Under the pieces are notes generated by a model. The model had not been told where the DNA came from. It saw only the letters and a list, made by a program, of their open reading frames with translations, and made no database searches. A stretch of DNA of 64,000 bases from Gemmobacter megaterium (GTDB lineage: Bacteria > Pseudomonadota > Alphaproteobacteria > Rhodobacterales > Rhodobacteraceae), in contig NZ_FTOT01000001.1 in NCBI RefSeq assembly GCF_900156815.1, positions 1-64,000 on the forward strand, in the 5' to 3' direction. Positions 25,892 through 34,852 of the stretch are shown piece after piece. A program made the position numbers and the translations under genes. Position 1 is the stretch's first letter; each line of letters begins with the position of its first letter.

Positions 25892-26088
25892 AAGGGGACT
25901 AGGAATAGGTAAAATTCTTGCGCCAATCCGCATATCCTACGGCGTCGCACCGGCGCGCGACATACCCTGTTCGGGGGGACTGGCGGGATATCCGGGCGAA
26001 AGGGGCCGAGCCCTGGGCGCGCTATCCGCTTTTCGCCGGAAAAACCGCAGCATAGGGTGTGCCCGAACCGCTGCAGGAGGAAACGGCG

Positions 26089-26748
26089 ATGCTGACGATC
26101 TATGGCACCATGCGCTCGCGCGCGACGCGGCCCATCTGGTTGCTTTACGAAACGGGGACCGAGTTCACGCATGTCCCGGTGATTCAATCCTACCGACTGG
26201 CGGATCCGCAGGCTGCCGATGCGCCGCTGAACACCGCCTCGCCCGAGTTTCTGGCAATCAACCCGCAGGGCCTTGTGCCTGCAATGCTGGATGGCGACCT
26301 GCTGCTGACGGAATCGCTGGCCATCACCTATTACCTTGCGCGCAAGCTGGGCGGCGATCTGGCGCCGCGCGATCTGGCCGAGGAAGGGCAGGCGGTGCAA
26401 TGGGCACTGCTGGGGGCCACGGCGGTTGAAACCCCGGCGCTGGACATTGCGCAGGTGCATGGCAAGGGCATCGCCGACACGCCCGAAGGAAAATCCATCG
26501 TTGCGGCCCGCACGGCGACGCTTGCCCGCCCCTTCGCCCGGATCGAGGCACATCTTCAGGGCAGGGACTGGCTGATGGGGGATCGCTTTACCGTGGCGGA
26601 CATCGTGCTGTCGGAAGGCGTGCGCTACGCGATGGCGCAGCCGGGCATTTACGATGAATGGCCCGCGCTCAAGGCATGGCTGGCCCGCTGTCATGCCCGC
26701 CCCGCATGGCAGCGGCTGTGGGCCGAGCGCAACGCAGAACCGGCATAG
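26089..26748 (+). CDS. Glutathione S-transferase family protein
   Basis: The 219-residue product has a thioredoxin-like N-terminal half (MLTIYGTMRSRATRPIWLLYETG; FLAINPQGLVPAMLDGDLLLTESLAITYYLARK, with the cis-Pro VPAM and ES glutathione-binding pair) and an all-helical C-terminal half (GDRFTVADIVLSEGVRYA, the N-capping box motif). Substrate unknown. The start at 26089 follows an AGGAGG box with 8-base spacing. It lies 106 bases upstream of parE. Confidence 0.9.
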   Translation: MLTIYGTMRSRATRPIWLLYETGTEFTHVPVIQSYRLADPQAADAPLNTASPEFLAINPQGLVPAMLDGDLLLTESLAITYYLARKLGGDLAPRDLAEEGQAVQWALLGATAVETPALDIAQVHGKGIADTPEGKSIVAARTATLARPFARIEAHLQGRDWLMGDRFTVADIVLSEGVRYAMAQPGIYDEWPALKAWLARCHARPAWQRLWAERNAEPA

Positions 26749-26791
26749 GCCGGATCGTTGCCGACCGGGCAGGGCGCATGGCTACCATAAC

Positions 26792-26820
26792 TTGCGTCCT
26801 GTCCCGTCGGATGGTCTATT
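26792..26820 (+). promoter_or_regulatory. Possible promoter of parE
   Basis: -35 TTGCGT (26792-26797), 17-base spacer, -10 TCTATT (26815-26820), with the start near 26827 and a leader of about 28 bases. The -10 is weak. Confidence 0.4.
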
Positions 26821-26854
26821 GCTGCGCTAAACCGACAGTCAGAATCGAGCAGCC

Positions 26855-28807
26855 ATGTCCGACCTTCTCAACCAGCAACCGGAAACCTATGACGCCTCGT
26901 CCATCGAAGTGCTCGAAGGGCTGGAGGCGGTGCGCAAGCGGCCCGGCATGTATATCGGCGGCACCGATGAACGCGCGCTGCATCATATGGTGGCCGAAAT
27001 CCTCGACAATGCGATGGACGAGGCGGTGGCCGGTCATGCCAGCCGCATCGAGGTGGAACTGCACGCCGATTATTCGGTGACGGTGCGTGACAATGGCCGG
27101 GGCATCCCGGTCGATCCGCATCCGAAATTTCCCGACAAATCCGCGCTGGAGGTGATTCTGTGCACGCTCCACGCCGGGGGCAAGTTTTCCAACAAGGCCT
27201 ATTCCACCTCTGGCGGTCTGAACGGTGTGGGATCGTCGGTCGTGAACGCCCTGTCCGATCTGATGCGGGTCGAGGTGGCGCGCAATCGGGAACTGTTCGC
27301 GCAGGAATTCAGCCGTGGCAAGCCGCAGGGGCCGGTGGTCAAGGTGGGCCCCGTGGCGAACCGGCGCGGCACCGCCGTGACCTTCCATGCCGATCCGGAC
27401 ATCTTCGGCAGCCAGCGGATGAAACCGGCGCGACTGTACAAGATGGTGCGGTCCAAGGCCTATCTGTTCTCGGGCGTTGAAATCCGCTGGCACTCTGAGA
27501 TCGACGATGGCGAAACCCCGCGCGAGGCGGTGTTCCACTATCCCGGCGGTCTGGCCCAGTATCTGGGCGACACGCTGGACAAGACCATGACCTATGCGGA
27601 CAGGCCCTTTGCCGGAAAGGTCAGCTTCGAAGAAAAATACGGCGTCCCCGGCAGCGTGGAATGGGCGATCAACTGGACGCCGATGCGCGATGGCTTCATC
27701 CAGTCCTATACCAATACCGTTCCCACGCCCGAAGGCGGGACGCACGAGACGGGGTTCTGGGCGGCGATCTACAAGGGCATCCGCGCCTATGGCGAATTGT
27801 CCAAGAACCGCAAGGCCGAGTTGATCACCCGCGACGACCTGATGTCGGGCGGCTGCGCGCTGATCTCGATCTTTATCCGCGAACCCAGTTTCGTGGGGCA
27901 GACCAAGGACCGGCTGTCCACCGAAGAGGCGGCAAAATGGGTCGAGGGCGCGGTCCGCGACCATTTCGATACCTGGCTGGGAGGAGATCCGAAATCCGCC
28001 GGGGCGATCATGGATTTTCTGGTCCTGCGTGCCGAGGAACGCCTGCGCCGCCGGCAGGAAAAGGAAACCGCCCGCAAGACCGCGACGAAAAAGCTGCGCT
28101 TGCCCGGCAAGCTGGTCGATTGTTCGGCGACCAACCGCGAAGGCACAGAGCTGTTCATCGTCGAGGGCGATTCGGCAGGCGGCAGCGCCAAGATGGCCCG
28201 CGACCGCGCCACCCAGGGGCTGTTGCCACTGCGCGGCAAGATCCTGAACGTGCTGGGCGCCGCAGGCGGCAAGATGGGCGCGAACCAGGAAATCAACGAT
28301 CTGTGCCAGGCGCTTGGCGTTCAGATGGGCAGCAAGTTCAACGTCGAGGATCTGCGCTACGACAAGGTCATCATCATGACCGATGCCGATGTGGACGGCG
28401 CGCATATCGCCAGCCTGCTGATGACCTTTTTCTTCACCCAGATGCGCCCGATGATCGACAAGGGCCACCTGTATCTGGCCTGTCCGCCGCTGTACCGCCT
28501 GACCCAGGGCGCCAAGCGTGTCTATGTGGCCGATGATGCGGAAAAAGAGGACTGGCTGAAGCGCGGACTTGGCGGCAAGGGCAAGATCGACGTGCAGCGG
28601 TTCAAGGGGCTGGGCGAGATGGATGCCAAGGATCTCAAGGACACCACGATGAACCCGGCCAGCCGCAAGCTGATCCGCGTCAGCATCGACGACGACATTC
28701 CTGGCGAAACCGGCGATCTGGTCGAACGGCTGATGGGCAAGAAACCTGAACTGCGGTTCCAGTATATTCAGGAAAACGCCCGTTTCGTCGAGGATGTTGA
28801 CGTCTGA
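26855..28807 (+). CDS. parE: DNA topoisomerase IV subunit B
   Basis: ParE supplies the ATPase of topoisomerase IV, which unlinks sister chromosomes. The 650-residue chain has the GHKL ATPase motifs (EILDNAMDEAVAG, DNGRGIPVD, GGLNGVGSSVVNALS), the transducer domain, and the TOPRIM domain with EGDSAGGSA and the metal-binding DADVDGAHI. LRLPGKLVDCS and CPPLYRLTQGAKRVYVADDAE mark ParE rather than GyrB, and the length is also ParE-like (GyrB is about 800). gyrA lies 14 kb upstream in the same window; parC and gyrB are not here. Confidence 0.94.
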   Translation: MSDLLNQQPETYDASSIEVLEGLEAVRKRPGMYIGGTDERALHHMVAEILDNAMDEAVAGHASRIEVELHADYSVTVRDNGRGIPVDPHPKFPDKSALEVILCTLHAGGKFSNKAYSTSGGLNGVGSSVVNALSDLMRVEVARNRELFAQEFSRGKPQGPVVKVGPVANRRGTAVTFHADPDIFGSQRMKPARLYKMVRSKAYLFSGVEIRWHSEIDDGETPREAVFHYPGGLAQYLGDTLDKTMTYADRPFAGKVSFEEKYGVPGSVEWAINWTPMRDGFIQSYTNTVPTPEGGTHETGFWAAIYKGIRAYGELSKNRKAELITRDDLMSGGCALISIFIREPSFVGQTKDRLSTEEAAKWVEGAVRDHFDTWLGGDPKSAGAIMDFLVLRAEERLRRRQEKETARKTATKKLRLPGKLVDCSATNREGTELFIVEGDSAGGSAKMARDRATQGLLPLRGKILNVLGAAGGKMGANQEINDLCQALGVQMGSKFNVEDLRYDKVIIMTDADVDGAHIASLLMTFFFTQMRPMIDKGHLYLACPPLYRLTQGAKRVYVADDAEKEDWLKRGLGGKGKIDVQRFKGLGEMDAKDLKDTTMNPASRKLIRVSIDDDIPGETGDLVERLMGKKPELRFQYIQENARFVEDVDV

Positions 28808-28808
28808 C

Positions 28809-28838
28809 GGCGCGCTCCGGTCGTCGCCTAAGCGCGCC
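28809..28838. terminator. Possible stem-loop between convergent parE and DUF3108 genes
   Basis: GGCGCGC (28809-28815) and GCGCGCC (28832-28838) can pair with a 16-base loop immediately after the parE stop. No T-run, so low confidence. Confidence 0.3.
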
Positions 28839-28872
28839 GCCGTCCGGGGGCGCTCCCGCGCCGTGCCTGCTG

Positions 28873-29607
28873 TTATCGCCTGACCAGCCGGGCGCTGCCA
28901 TACAGGCTGTCCATCGTCACTCGGACGACCCGCATCTGCCCGTCCGGCTGTGCCGCATAGTGAACGGTAAAGGGAAAGTGGGTCCGCTCGGCCATTTCCT
29001 CGGCCGTAAAGCCCGCGACACGGATGTAGTCCCCGGTGCAGGCCGTTGCGTTGCCGTTGCGCTGCGGCGCCGACATGCGCAGTTGCATCCGGTAGCGCCC
29101 ATCATAGAGCGCAAGGTTGGCCTGGCATTCCTCGCCCGGCACCACGTCGCGCAAGGTGGCGTAAAGCGCGGTCAGCGTATCCACCGTGCCGCGCTGCTGC
29201 GCCGGGTCGGCATCGCGGTCGCGGGCGGGTCTGGGGGGATCCTGCCGTTCGATCCGGGGCAGACCGCCAGACCAGACCACAACCTCTTCGGTATACCGCG
29301 ATCCGATGCCGCCGGATTGTTCATAGCGCATGGGCGCAAATCGCGGCGGGGTCCGGAAGCCCTGCACCTTGGCGTCATACTGCATCTTGCGCAGCATCCC
29401 GGCCAATCCGGTGGTGCGGACCGTGCCCGATACCGCATAGGAGGCTGGCGTTTCGAGTCCGGCGAACAGCAGTTCGCCAACGGTAACCCCGCGGATTTCC
29501 AAGGCGAAACGCGCGTCCTGTCGCTGCTCTTGCGCGAAGGCCGGCGCGGGGGGGGCCAGGGGCAGCGCCGCCAGCGAAAGAGCGGCAAGGATCGTGGCTA
29601 GGCGCAT
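28873..29607 (-). CDS. DUF3108 family exported protein
   Basis: The 244-residue protein starts with a cleavable signal peptide (MRLATILAALSLAALPLAPPAPAFA, cleavage near residue 25). The mature part has the DUF3108 pattern FALEIRGVTVGELLF, SGTVRTTGLAGMLRKM and DTLTALYATLRDV. Members are periplasmic or outer-membrane-associated with unknown function. The start at 29607 is set by the signal peptide and a CGGAGAT ribosome-binding site. It is divergent from meaB with 155 bases between them. Confidence 0.85.
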   Translation of the reverse strand: MRLATILAALSLAALPLAPPAPAFAQEQRQDARFALEIRGVTVGELLFAGLETPASYAVSGTVRTTGLAGMLRKMQYDAKVQGFRTPPRFAPMRYEQSGGIGSRYTEEVVVWSGGLPRIERQDPPRPARDRDADPAQQRGTVDTLTALYATLRDVVPGEECQANLALYDGRYRMQLRMSAPQRNGNATACTGDYIRVAGFTAEEMAERTHFPFTVHYAAQPDGQMRVVRVTMDSLYGSARLVRR

Positions 29608-29762
29608 CGCGGATCTCCGGGTCACGTCATCGGGAACCGCGGCGCCTCTGGACATGGCGCGCGGCTTGGGCACAGATACCCCCGGAACCGGCCGGGGGCA
29701 CATGACATCTGCGTCACGGCTCCGTTGTCGGCAAGGGCTTGCCAGAGGAGAAAGGTGGCGTG

Positions 29763-30740
29763 ATGGATCTGGATGTGCTGGCAGAGCGGCTTGCAGCCGG
29801 GGATCGGCGTGCCCTGGCGCGCGCGATCACGCTGGTCGAAAGCTCGCGCGCCGACCATCGGGGCCAGACCGCCGAACTGCTGGCCCGGCTGGGCACGCTG
29901 GGGCGCCAGGCGCTGCGCATCGGGCTGTCGGGCACGCCGGGGGTGGGAAAATCCACCTTTATCGAGGCATTCGGCCTGCAACTGACCGGGCTTGGCCTGC
30001 GGGTGGCGGTGCTGGCGGTCGATCCGTCCTCGGCGCGGTCGGGCGGGTCGATCCTGGGCGACAAGACGCGGATGGAATTGCTCAGCCGCGACCCCAACGC
30101 CTATATCCGCCCCTCGCCCAGCCAGACCCATCTGGGCGGCGTGGCCCGGCGCACCCGCGAATCGGTCAGCCTGTGCGAGGCGGCGGGGTTCGATGTGGTG
30201 CTGGTGGAAACCGTGGGCGTCGGGCAATCGGAAACCGTGGTGGCCGAGATGACGGATCTGTTCATCCTGCTGCTGGCCCCGGCCGGCGGGGACGAGTTGC
30301 AGGGCGTCAAGCGCGGCATAATGGAAATGGCCGACATCATTCTGGTGAACAAGGCCGATGGCGACCTCAAGCCGGTGGCCACCCGCACCGCTGCCGATTA
30401 CGCGGGCGCCCTGCGGCTGTTGCGCAAACGCCCGCAGGATCCCGAGGGCTTTCCCAAGGTGCTGACCGTTTCGGCGGTCGAAGGCGACGGGATCGGCAAG
30501 GCCTGGCACGAGATGACCGCGCTGGCCGAATGGCGCCGCGCGCACAGCCACTGGGACGGCCGCCGCGCAGCCCAGGCCCGCCGCTGGTTCGAGGACGAAG
30601 TGCGCCAGGCCCTGCTGGCCCGGCTGACCGACGACCCCGCCCTGCGCGCCCGGATGGAGACGGCAGGACAGCGCGTGGCCCATGGCGATCTGTCGCCCGC
30701 CGCCGCCGCCCAAGATATTCTTTCGCATCTGACGACCTGA
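29763..30740 (+). CDS. meaB: Methylmalonyl-CoA mutase-associated GTPase MeaB
   Basis: MeaB (ArgK/HypB-type G3E GTPase) protects and reloads B12-dependent acyl-CoA mutases. The 325-residue chain has the P-loop SGTPGVGKSTF, the Mg-binding VDPSSARSGGSILGDKTRM, PSPSQTHLGGVARRT, ETVGVGQSE and the NKAD base-recognition motif. No mutase gene is adjacent; the mutase it serves must be elsewhere. The start follows a GAGGAGAAAGGTGG ribosome-binding region. The next gene begins only 10 bases later, so they form an operon. Confidence 0.94.
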   Translation: MDLDVLAERLAAGDRRALARAITLVESSRADHRGQTAELLARLGTLGRQALRIGLSGTPGVGKSTFIEAFGLQLTGLGLRVAVLAVDPSSARSGGSILGDKTRMELLSRDPNAYIRPSPSQTHLGGVARRTRESVSLCEAAGFDVVLVETVGVGQSETVVAEMTDLFILLLAPAGGDELQGVKRGIMEMADIILVNKADGDLKPVATRTAADYAGALRLLRKRPQDPEGFPKVLTVSAVEGDGIGKAWHEMTALAEWRRAHSHWDGRRAAQARRWFEDEVRQALLARLTDDPALRARMETAGQRVAHGDLSPAAAAQDILSHLTT

Positions 30741-30750
30741 AAGGCCCGCA

Positions 30751-31932
30751 ATGACCGACCCCAACCTGATCCGCCGCCAGGGTTTTCCAACCGGACGTTC
30801 GCGCCCGGTGGCCTCGCCTCTCCATCCTACGGTGGTCTGGGCGGCGGATACGCCCGACCAACTCGACAACATCTATGAAAATCCCGGCACCGGCTTCACC
30901 TATGCCCGCGAGGCGCATCCCAATGCCGAGGCGCTGGCCCAGCGGCTGGATGCGCTGGAAGGCGGGCAGGGCGGGCTTGTCACCGGATCGGGCATGGCGG
31001 CGGTCACGGCGGCGCTGCTGGGGTGCCTGAAGGCGGGCGATCATGTGCTGGGGGGCGATCAGTTGTATGGCCGGTCCTTGCGGCTGATGGCGGAAACGCT
31101 GCCGGCCATGGGGATTGAAACCTCGCTGGCCGATCCGACCGATGCGCTGGCCTTTGCCAAGGGGGTGCGTCCCAACACCCGCGCCATCCTGATCGAAACG
31201 GTGTCGAATCCGACCCTGCGGGTGGCGGATCTCGCAGGCATTGCCGCATTGGCCAAGGAGCGGGGCATCCTGTTGCTGGTCGATTCCACCTTTTCCACCC
31301 CGCGCGCCGTGCGGGCGCTGGATCTGGGGGCCGACATCGTGATCCAGTCGGTGACCAAGCTGCTGGCCGGGCATTCGGATGTGACCCTGGGCTATGTGCT
31401 GGCCCGCGATCCGGCACGCATGGCGGCGATCCGCACGCTGGCGGTGACAATGGGGCTGACGCCCAGCCCGTTTGACTGCTGGCTGGCAGAACGCGGCCTG
31501 TTCACCTTTGCCCTGCGCTATGATGCGGCAGAGCGGAATGCCCAGGCCCTGGCCGATCATATCGCCGGGTTGCCGGGTGTGGCGCGGGTGATCTATCCGG
31601 GGCGCGCCGACCACCCCGACCACAACCGCGCCCGCGCGCTGCTGGGCGAGCGGCCCGGCAACATGCTGTCCTTTGAACTGGCCGGGGGCCGCGCGGCGGC
31701 CAATGCGCTGACGGCGGCGATGCCCGATGTGCCTTTTGCCCCCACGCTGGGCGATGTGGCAACCACGCTGTCGCATCCGCCGTCGTCCTCGCATCGGGCG
31801 CTCACGGTGGCGGCGCGCGAGGCGATCGGGATTTCCGAAGGGTTCTTCCGGGTGTCGGTCGGGGTCGAGGATGTCGAGATGCTGAAGGCCGATTTCACCC
31901 GCGGGATCGCCGCCGCGGCCGCGGCGGTCTGA
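30751..31932 (+). CDS. Cys/Met metabolism PLP-dependent enzyme (cystathionine gamma-lyase/synthase type)
   Basis: The 393-residue fold-type I PLP enzyme has the signature VIQSVTKLLAGHSDV with the Schiff-base Lys about 203, the phosphate-binding TGSGMAAVTAAL and a substrate-side YENPGTGFTYAREAHPN. The exact reaction (gamma-lyase, gamma-synthase or a related gamma-elimination) cannot be read from sequence. It is distinct from metZ at 51286. Adjacency to meaB (10-base gap) hints at 2-oxobutyrate or propionyl-CoA metabolism: gamma-lyases yield 2-oxobutyrate, which feeds propionyl-CoA and then methylmalonyl-CoA mutase. That link is inference. Confidence 0.88.
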   Translation: MTDPNLIRRQGFPTGRSRPVASPLHPTVVWAADTPDQLDNIYENPGTGFTYAREAHPNAEALAQRLDALEGGQGGLVTGSGMAAVTAALLGCLKAGDHVLGGDQLYGRSLRLMAETLPAMGIETSLADPTDALAFAKGVRPNTRAILIETVSNPTLRVADLAGIAALAKERGILLLVDSTFSTPRAVRALDLGADIVIQSVTKLLAGHSDVTLGYVLARDPARMAAIRTLAVTMGLTPSPFDCWLAERGLFTFALRYDAAERNAQALADHIAGLPGVARVIYPGRADHPDHNRARALLGERPGNMLSFELAGGRAAANALTAAMPDVPFAPTLGDVATTLSHPPSSSHRALTVAAREAIGISEGFFRVSVGVEDVEMLKADFTRGIAAAAAAV

Positions 31933-32047
31933 CCCCATCGGACGGCCCCGGCCCGCCCCCCCTGCGGGCCGGGGCCATCGGCAGGCATGATGTGCGCGGC
32001 GGGGGCGCTGTCATGCCCGTGTCACCAACGGGTTGCACAAAGGCGGA

Positions 32048-33088
32048 ATGGAGAGCTTGGTGAACGACCGCACGATGTCTGACCTTCTGGCCGCTGTGCC
32101 GATGCCCATGGTGCTTGTGGGGCCGGATGCGCGCATCCTGATGCTGAACGCACCGGCCCGCACCGCCTATGGTGATTGTGTCGGCGCGCATTACCTGACG
32201 GTGATCCGCCAGCCCGAACCCGTCGCCGCGCTGGAGCGGGTGCTGGGCGGCGGCGAGGGGGGCGCGGTGCGTTGGCGCGTGACCGGGCCGGGGCGTGACA
32301 CCATTTATCGTGGCACTGTCGCGCGGGTGAGCGGCCTTGGCGTGACGCTGGCCTTCGAGGACATTTCCGAACTGGAACAGGCCGCCGACATGCGCCGCGA
32401 TTTCGTGGCCAATGTCAGCCATGAATTGCGCACGCCGCTGACCGCGCTGCTGGGCTTCATCGAAACGTTGCGTGGGGCGGCGCGCGATGATCCGGCGGCG
32501 CGCGACCGCTTTCTGGGCATCATGGAACGCGAGGCGCTGCGCATGAACCGGCTGGTGGCAGACCTGCTGTCGCTGAGCCGGGTCGAGGCCGAAGAGCGGG
32601 TGCGCCCGACGGCGCGGGTCGATCTGGTCGGCACGGCGGCTTCGGTGCTTGCAACGCTGCGCGGTGTCGCCGAGGCGGCCGGGGTGGAATTGGAACTGGA
32701 TGCCGAGGCCGACGTCCCGCTGGTGCCGGGCGACGGCGACCAGATCACGCAGGTCTTGCACAATCTGGTGGAAAACGCCCTGAAATATGGCGCCAGCGGC
32801 GGCAAGGTGCAGGTTCAACTGCGCCGCATCGCTGTGCATCCGCATTTGCGGGGGGCAGGTGTGTCTTTGGCCGTGGTCGATCATGGCGAAGGGATAGATC
32901 CGCTGCACCTGCCGCGACTGACCGAACGGTTCTACCGCGTGGACAGCCACCGCTCGCGCGAGAAGGGCGGCACCGGCCTGGGGCTGGCCATCGTCAAGCA
33001 CATTGTCAACCGGCATCGCGGGCGCATGAAGGTTGAAAGCGAGAAGGGCGAAGGAACCCGGTTCGAGATTGTTCTGCCGCTGCAATAG
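32048..33088 (+). CDS. phoR: PhoR-like sensor histidine kinase without transmembrane segments
   Basis: The 346-residue kinase has an N-terminal PAS domain (about 10-105), the dimerisation box [27 protein letters not shown] with phospho-accepting His about 125, and an HATPase domain with [34 protein letters not shown] and [19 protein letters not shown]. The sequence of these boxes is of PhoR type. No membrane helix is seen, and no phoB, pst or phoU gene is adjacent, so phosphate sensing is an assumption. The start is uncertain: ATG 32048, GTG 32060 (GGAGAG box just upstream) and ATG 32075 are all possible. Confidence 0.85.
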   Translation: MESLVNDRTMSDLLAAVPMPMVLVGPDARILMLNAPARTAYGDCVGAHYLTVIRQPEPVAALERVLGGGEGGAVRWRVTGPGRDTIYRGTVARVSGLGVTLAFEDISELEQAADMRRDFVANVSHELRTPLTALLGFIETLRGAARDDPAARDRFLGIMEREALRMNRLVADLLSLSRVEAEERVRPTARVDLVGTAASVLATLRGVAEAAGVELELDAEADVPLVPGDGDQITQVLHNLVENALKYGASGGKVQVQLRRIAVHPHLRGAGVSLAVVDHGEGIDPLHLPRLTERFYRVDSHRSREKGGTGLGLAIVKHIVNRHRGRMKVESEKGEGTRFEIVLPLQ

Positions 33089-33118
33089 GGGCGCAACGGC
33101 CCTTGCAAAGCCCCCGGC

Positions 33119-33133
33119 GTTCCGCGATTGTTC
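33119..33133. promoter_or_regulatory. LexA (SOS) box upstream of ruvB
   Basis: GTTC-CGCGATT-GTTC matches the alphaproteobacterial LexA consensus GTTC-N7-GTTC exactly. It ends 5 bases before the ruvB ATG and overlaps a candidate promoter (-35 TTGCAA at 33103-33108, -10 ATTGTT at 33127-33132), where bound LexA would block RNA polymerase. Confidence 0.7.
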
Positions 33134-33138
33134 CGGCC

Positions 33139-34167
33139 ATGACGCAGCCTGACCCCACCCTTCGCCCTGACCGTCTGCCCGAAGACGGCGACCGCGCCCT
33201 GCGCCCTGCGCAACTGGACGATTTCATCGGCCAGCAAGAGGCGCGGGCGAATTTGCGGGTCTTTATCGAATCGGCGCGGATGCGGGGCGAGGCGATGGAT
33301 CACACCTTGTTCCACGGGCCGCCCGGTCTGGGGAAAACCACGCTGGCGCAGATCATGGCGCGCGAATTGGGCGTCGGCTTTCGCATGACCAGTGGCCCGG
33401 TGCTGGCCAAGGCGGGCGATCTGGCGGCGATCCTGACCAACCTGGAGCCGCGCGATGTGCTGTTCATCGACGAGATCCACCGCCTGTCCGCCGTGGTCGA
33501 GGAAGTGCTCTATCCCGCGATGGAGGATTTCGCGCTGGATCTGGTGATCGGCGAGGGGCCGGCGGCGCGCACCGTGCGGATTGATCTGCAACCTTTCACG
33601 CTGGTCGGGGCGACCACCCGGTTGGGTCTGCTGACGACACCGCTGCGCGACCGCTTCGGGATTCCGACGCGGTTGCAATTCTATACCATCGACGAGCTGG
33701 ATCTGATCGTGACCCGCGGGGCGCGGCTGCTGGGCGTGCCTTCGGATCCCGAAGGCACGTGGGAAATTGCCCGCCGTGCACGCGGCACGCCGCGGATTGC
33801 CGGGCGGTTGCTGCGCCGTGTGGTGGATTTTGCGCTGGTCGAAGGTGACGGGCGGCTGACACGGGCGATTGCCGACCGGGCGCTCACCCGCCTGGGAGTG
33901 GATGACCTGGGCCTTGACGGGGCCGACAGGCGCTATCTGCTGCTGCTGGCGGAAAATTACGGGGGCGGGCCGGTCGGGGTGGAAACCATTGCCGCCGCCC
34001 TGTCCGAATCGCGCGATGCCATCGAAGAGGTGATCGAGCCGTTTCTGCTGCAACAGGGGCTGATCCAGCGCACGCCCCGCGGGCGGATGCTGGCGGCCAA
34101 GGCGTGGCGCCATCTGGGACTTGCCGCCCCGCGTGCGCCCGGCCAGCCCGATCTGTTCGAGGCCTGA
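33139..34167 (+). CDS. ruvB: Holliday junction branch-migration helicase RuvB
   Basis: RuvB is the hexameric AAA+ motor that drives branch migration with RuvA. The 342-residue chain has [13 protein letters not shown], Walker [11 protein letters not shown], Walker [10 protein letters not shown], sensor [11 protein letters not shown], the arginine-bearing [10 protein letters not shown], and the winged-helix C-terminus ([25 protein letters not shown]). ruvC and ruvA are not next to it, unlike the usual ruvCAB order. A LexA box sits just upstream. Confidence 0.97.
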   Translation: MTQPDPTLRPDRLPEDGDRALRPAQLDDFIGQQEARANLRVFIESARMRGEAMDHTLFHGPPGLGKTTLAQIMARELGVGFRMTSGPVLAKAGDLAAILTNLEPRDVLFIDEIHRLSAVVEEVLYPAMEDFALDLVIGEGPAARTVRIDLQPFTLVGATTRLGLLTTPLRDRFGIPTRLQFYTIDELDLIVTRGARLLGVPSDPEGTWEIARRARGTPRIAGRLLRRVVDFALVEGDGRLTRAIADRALTRLGVDDLGLDGADRRYLLLLAENYGGGPVGVETIAAALSESRDAIEEVIEPFLLQQGLIQRTPRGRMLAAKAWRHLGLAAPRAPGQPDLFEA

Positions 34168-34171
34168 GGTT

Positions 34172-34822
34172 TCAGGCCGCCAGGTGGCGCAGCCCTTGGG
34201 TCACATCCGTGCGCACCGCCAGCCGCAGGCCCGGCTCGTCGCCTGCGCGCAGTGCGGCAAGGATATGGCGGTGATGCGCCGGTGGTTCGTTACGCCGCAG
34301 GCGGGCATACAGCGCGCGCATCGTCGGCCCCAGTTGCAGCCAGACCGTTTCGCAGATGGCCAGCATGGCCGGGGCCTGGGCGCGCAGATACAGCGTGCGG
34401 TGAAATTCCAGGTTGGTGCGGATATAGGCGACCGCATCCTGCCGCGCCACGGCCTCGGCGTTCAGGGTGTTGATGGCGGTCAGCCGGTCGATCAGGGCGA
34501 AATGCGCGCGGGGCAGGGCGCGCGAGGCCATTTCGGGTTCGATCAACGCGCGAATCGCGGCCAGTTCCTCGATCCTCTCGGGCGTCAGTTCCGGTGTGGC
34601 GACCCGGCCCGAGGAGGACAGCGTCAGCGCGCCTTCGGCGACAAGGCGCTGCAATGCCTCACGCACGGGGGTGACGGACATGCCATGCTGCTGGGCCAGA
34701 CCGCGCAACGTAAGCGCCTGGCCGGGTGCGATTTCCCCGTGCATGACCTGCGTGCGCAGCACCCGGTACAGCCGGTCATGCGCGGAGAGGGCAGAATCAG
34801 AGGTGCGGGCCTGGATCACCAT
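34172..34822 (-). CDS. GntR family transcriptional regulator (FadR/FCD type)
   Basis: The 216-residue protein has an N-terminal winged helix-turn-helix (LYRVLRTQVMHGEIAPGQALTLRGLAQQHGMSVTPVREALQRLVAEGAL) and a helical FCD ligand-binding domain (about 85-205) with metal-binding positions such as NLEFHRTLY and HHRHILAAL. FCD regulators usually bind small organic acids through a metal. The target is unknown; the only close upstream gene on the same strand is the zinc peptidase, 30 bases away. It converges with ruvB (4-base gap). Confidence 0.9.
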   Translation of the reverse strand: MVIQARTSDSALSAHDRLYRVLRTQVMHGEIAPGQALTLRGLAQQHGMSVTPVREALQRLVAEGALTLSSSGRVATPELTPERIEELAAIRALIEPEMASRALPRAHFALIDRLTAINTLNAEAVARQDAVAYIRTNLEFHRTLYLRAQAPAMLAICETVWLQLGPTMRALYARLRRNEPPAHHRHILAALRAGDEPGLRLAVRTDVTQGLRHLAA

Positions 34823-34852
34823 GAGGTCATTGTCCTTCGGCTGGTGGGTCGG

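Larger units (their letters stand above)
25731..26088. other. 358-base intergenic region between ppk2 and a GST gene
   Basis: No plausible protein gene lies here. It holds the ppk2 promoter with a perfect FNR-type site (25779-25820), a strong 12-base-pair hairpin (25861-25891), an AT-richer stretch (25900-25940), and the leader of the downstream GST gene with a GGAGG ribosome-binding site at 26076-26080. The distance from the hairpin to the GST start (about 200 bases) leaves room for a small RNA or a second promoter. Confidence 0.6.

Noticed and set aside
25854-26429. A 191-codon frame across the ppk2-GST gap and into the GST gene
   Set aside because: It spans a hairpin, has no ribosome-binding site and overlaps the well-supported GST in another frame.
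33061-33074. A second GTTC pair at the end of the PhoR-like gene as another LexA box
   Set aside because: The spacing is six rather than seven bases and it lies inside coding sequence.
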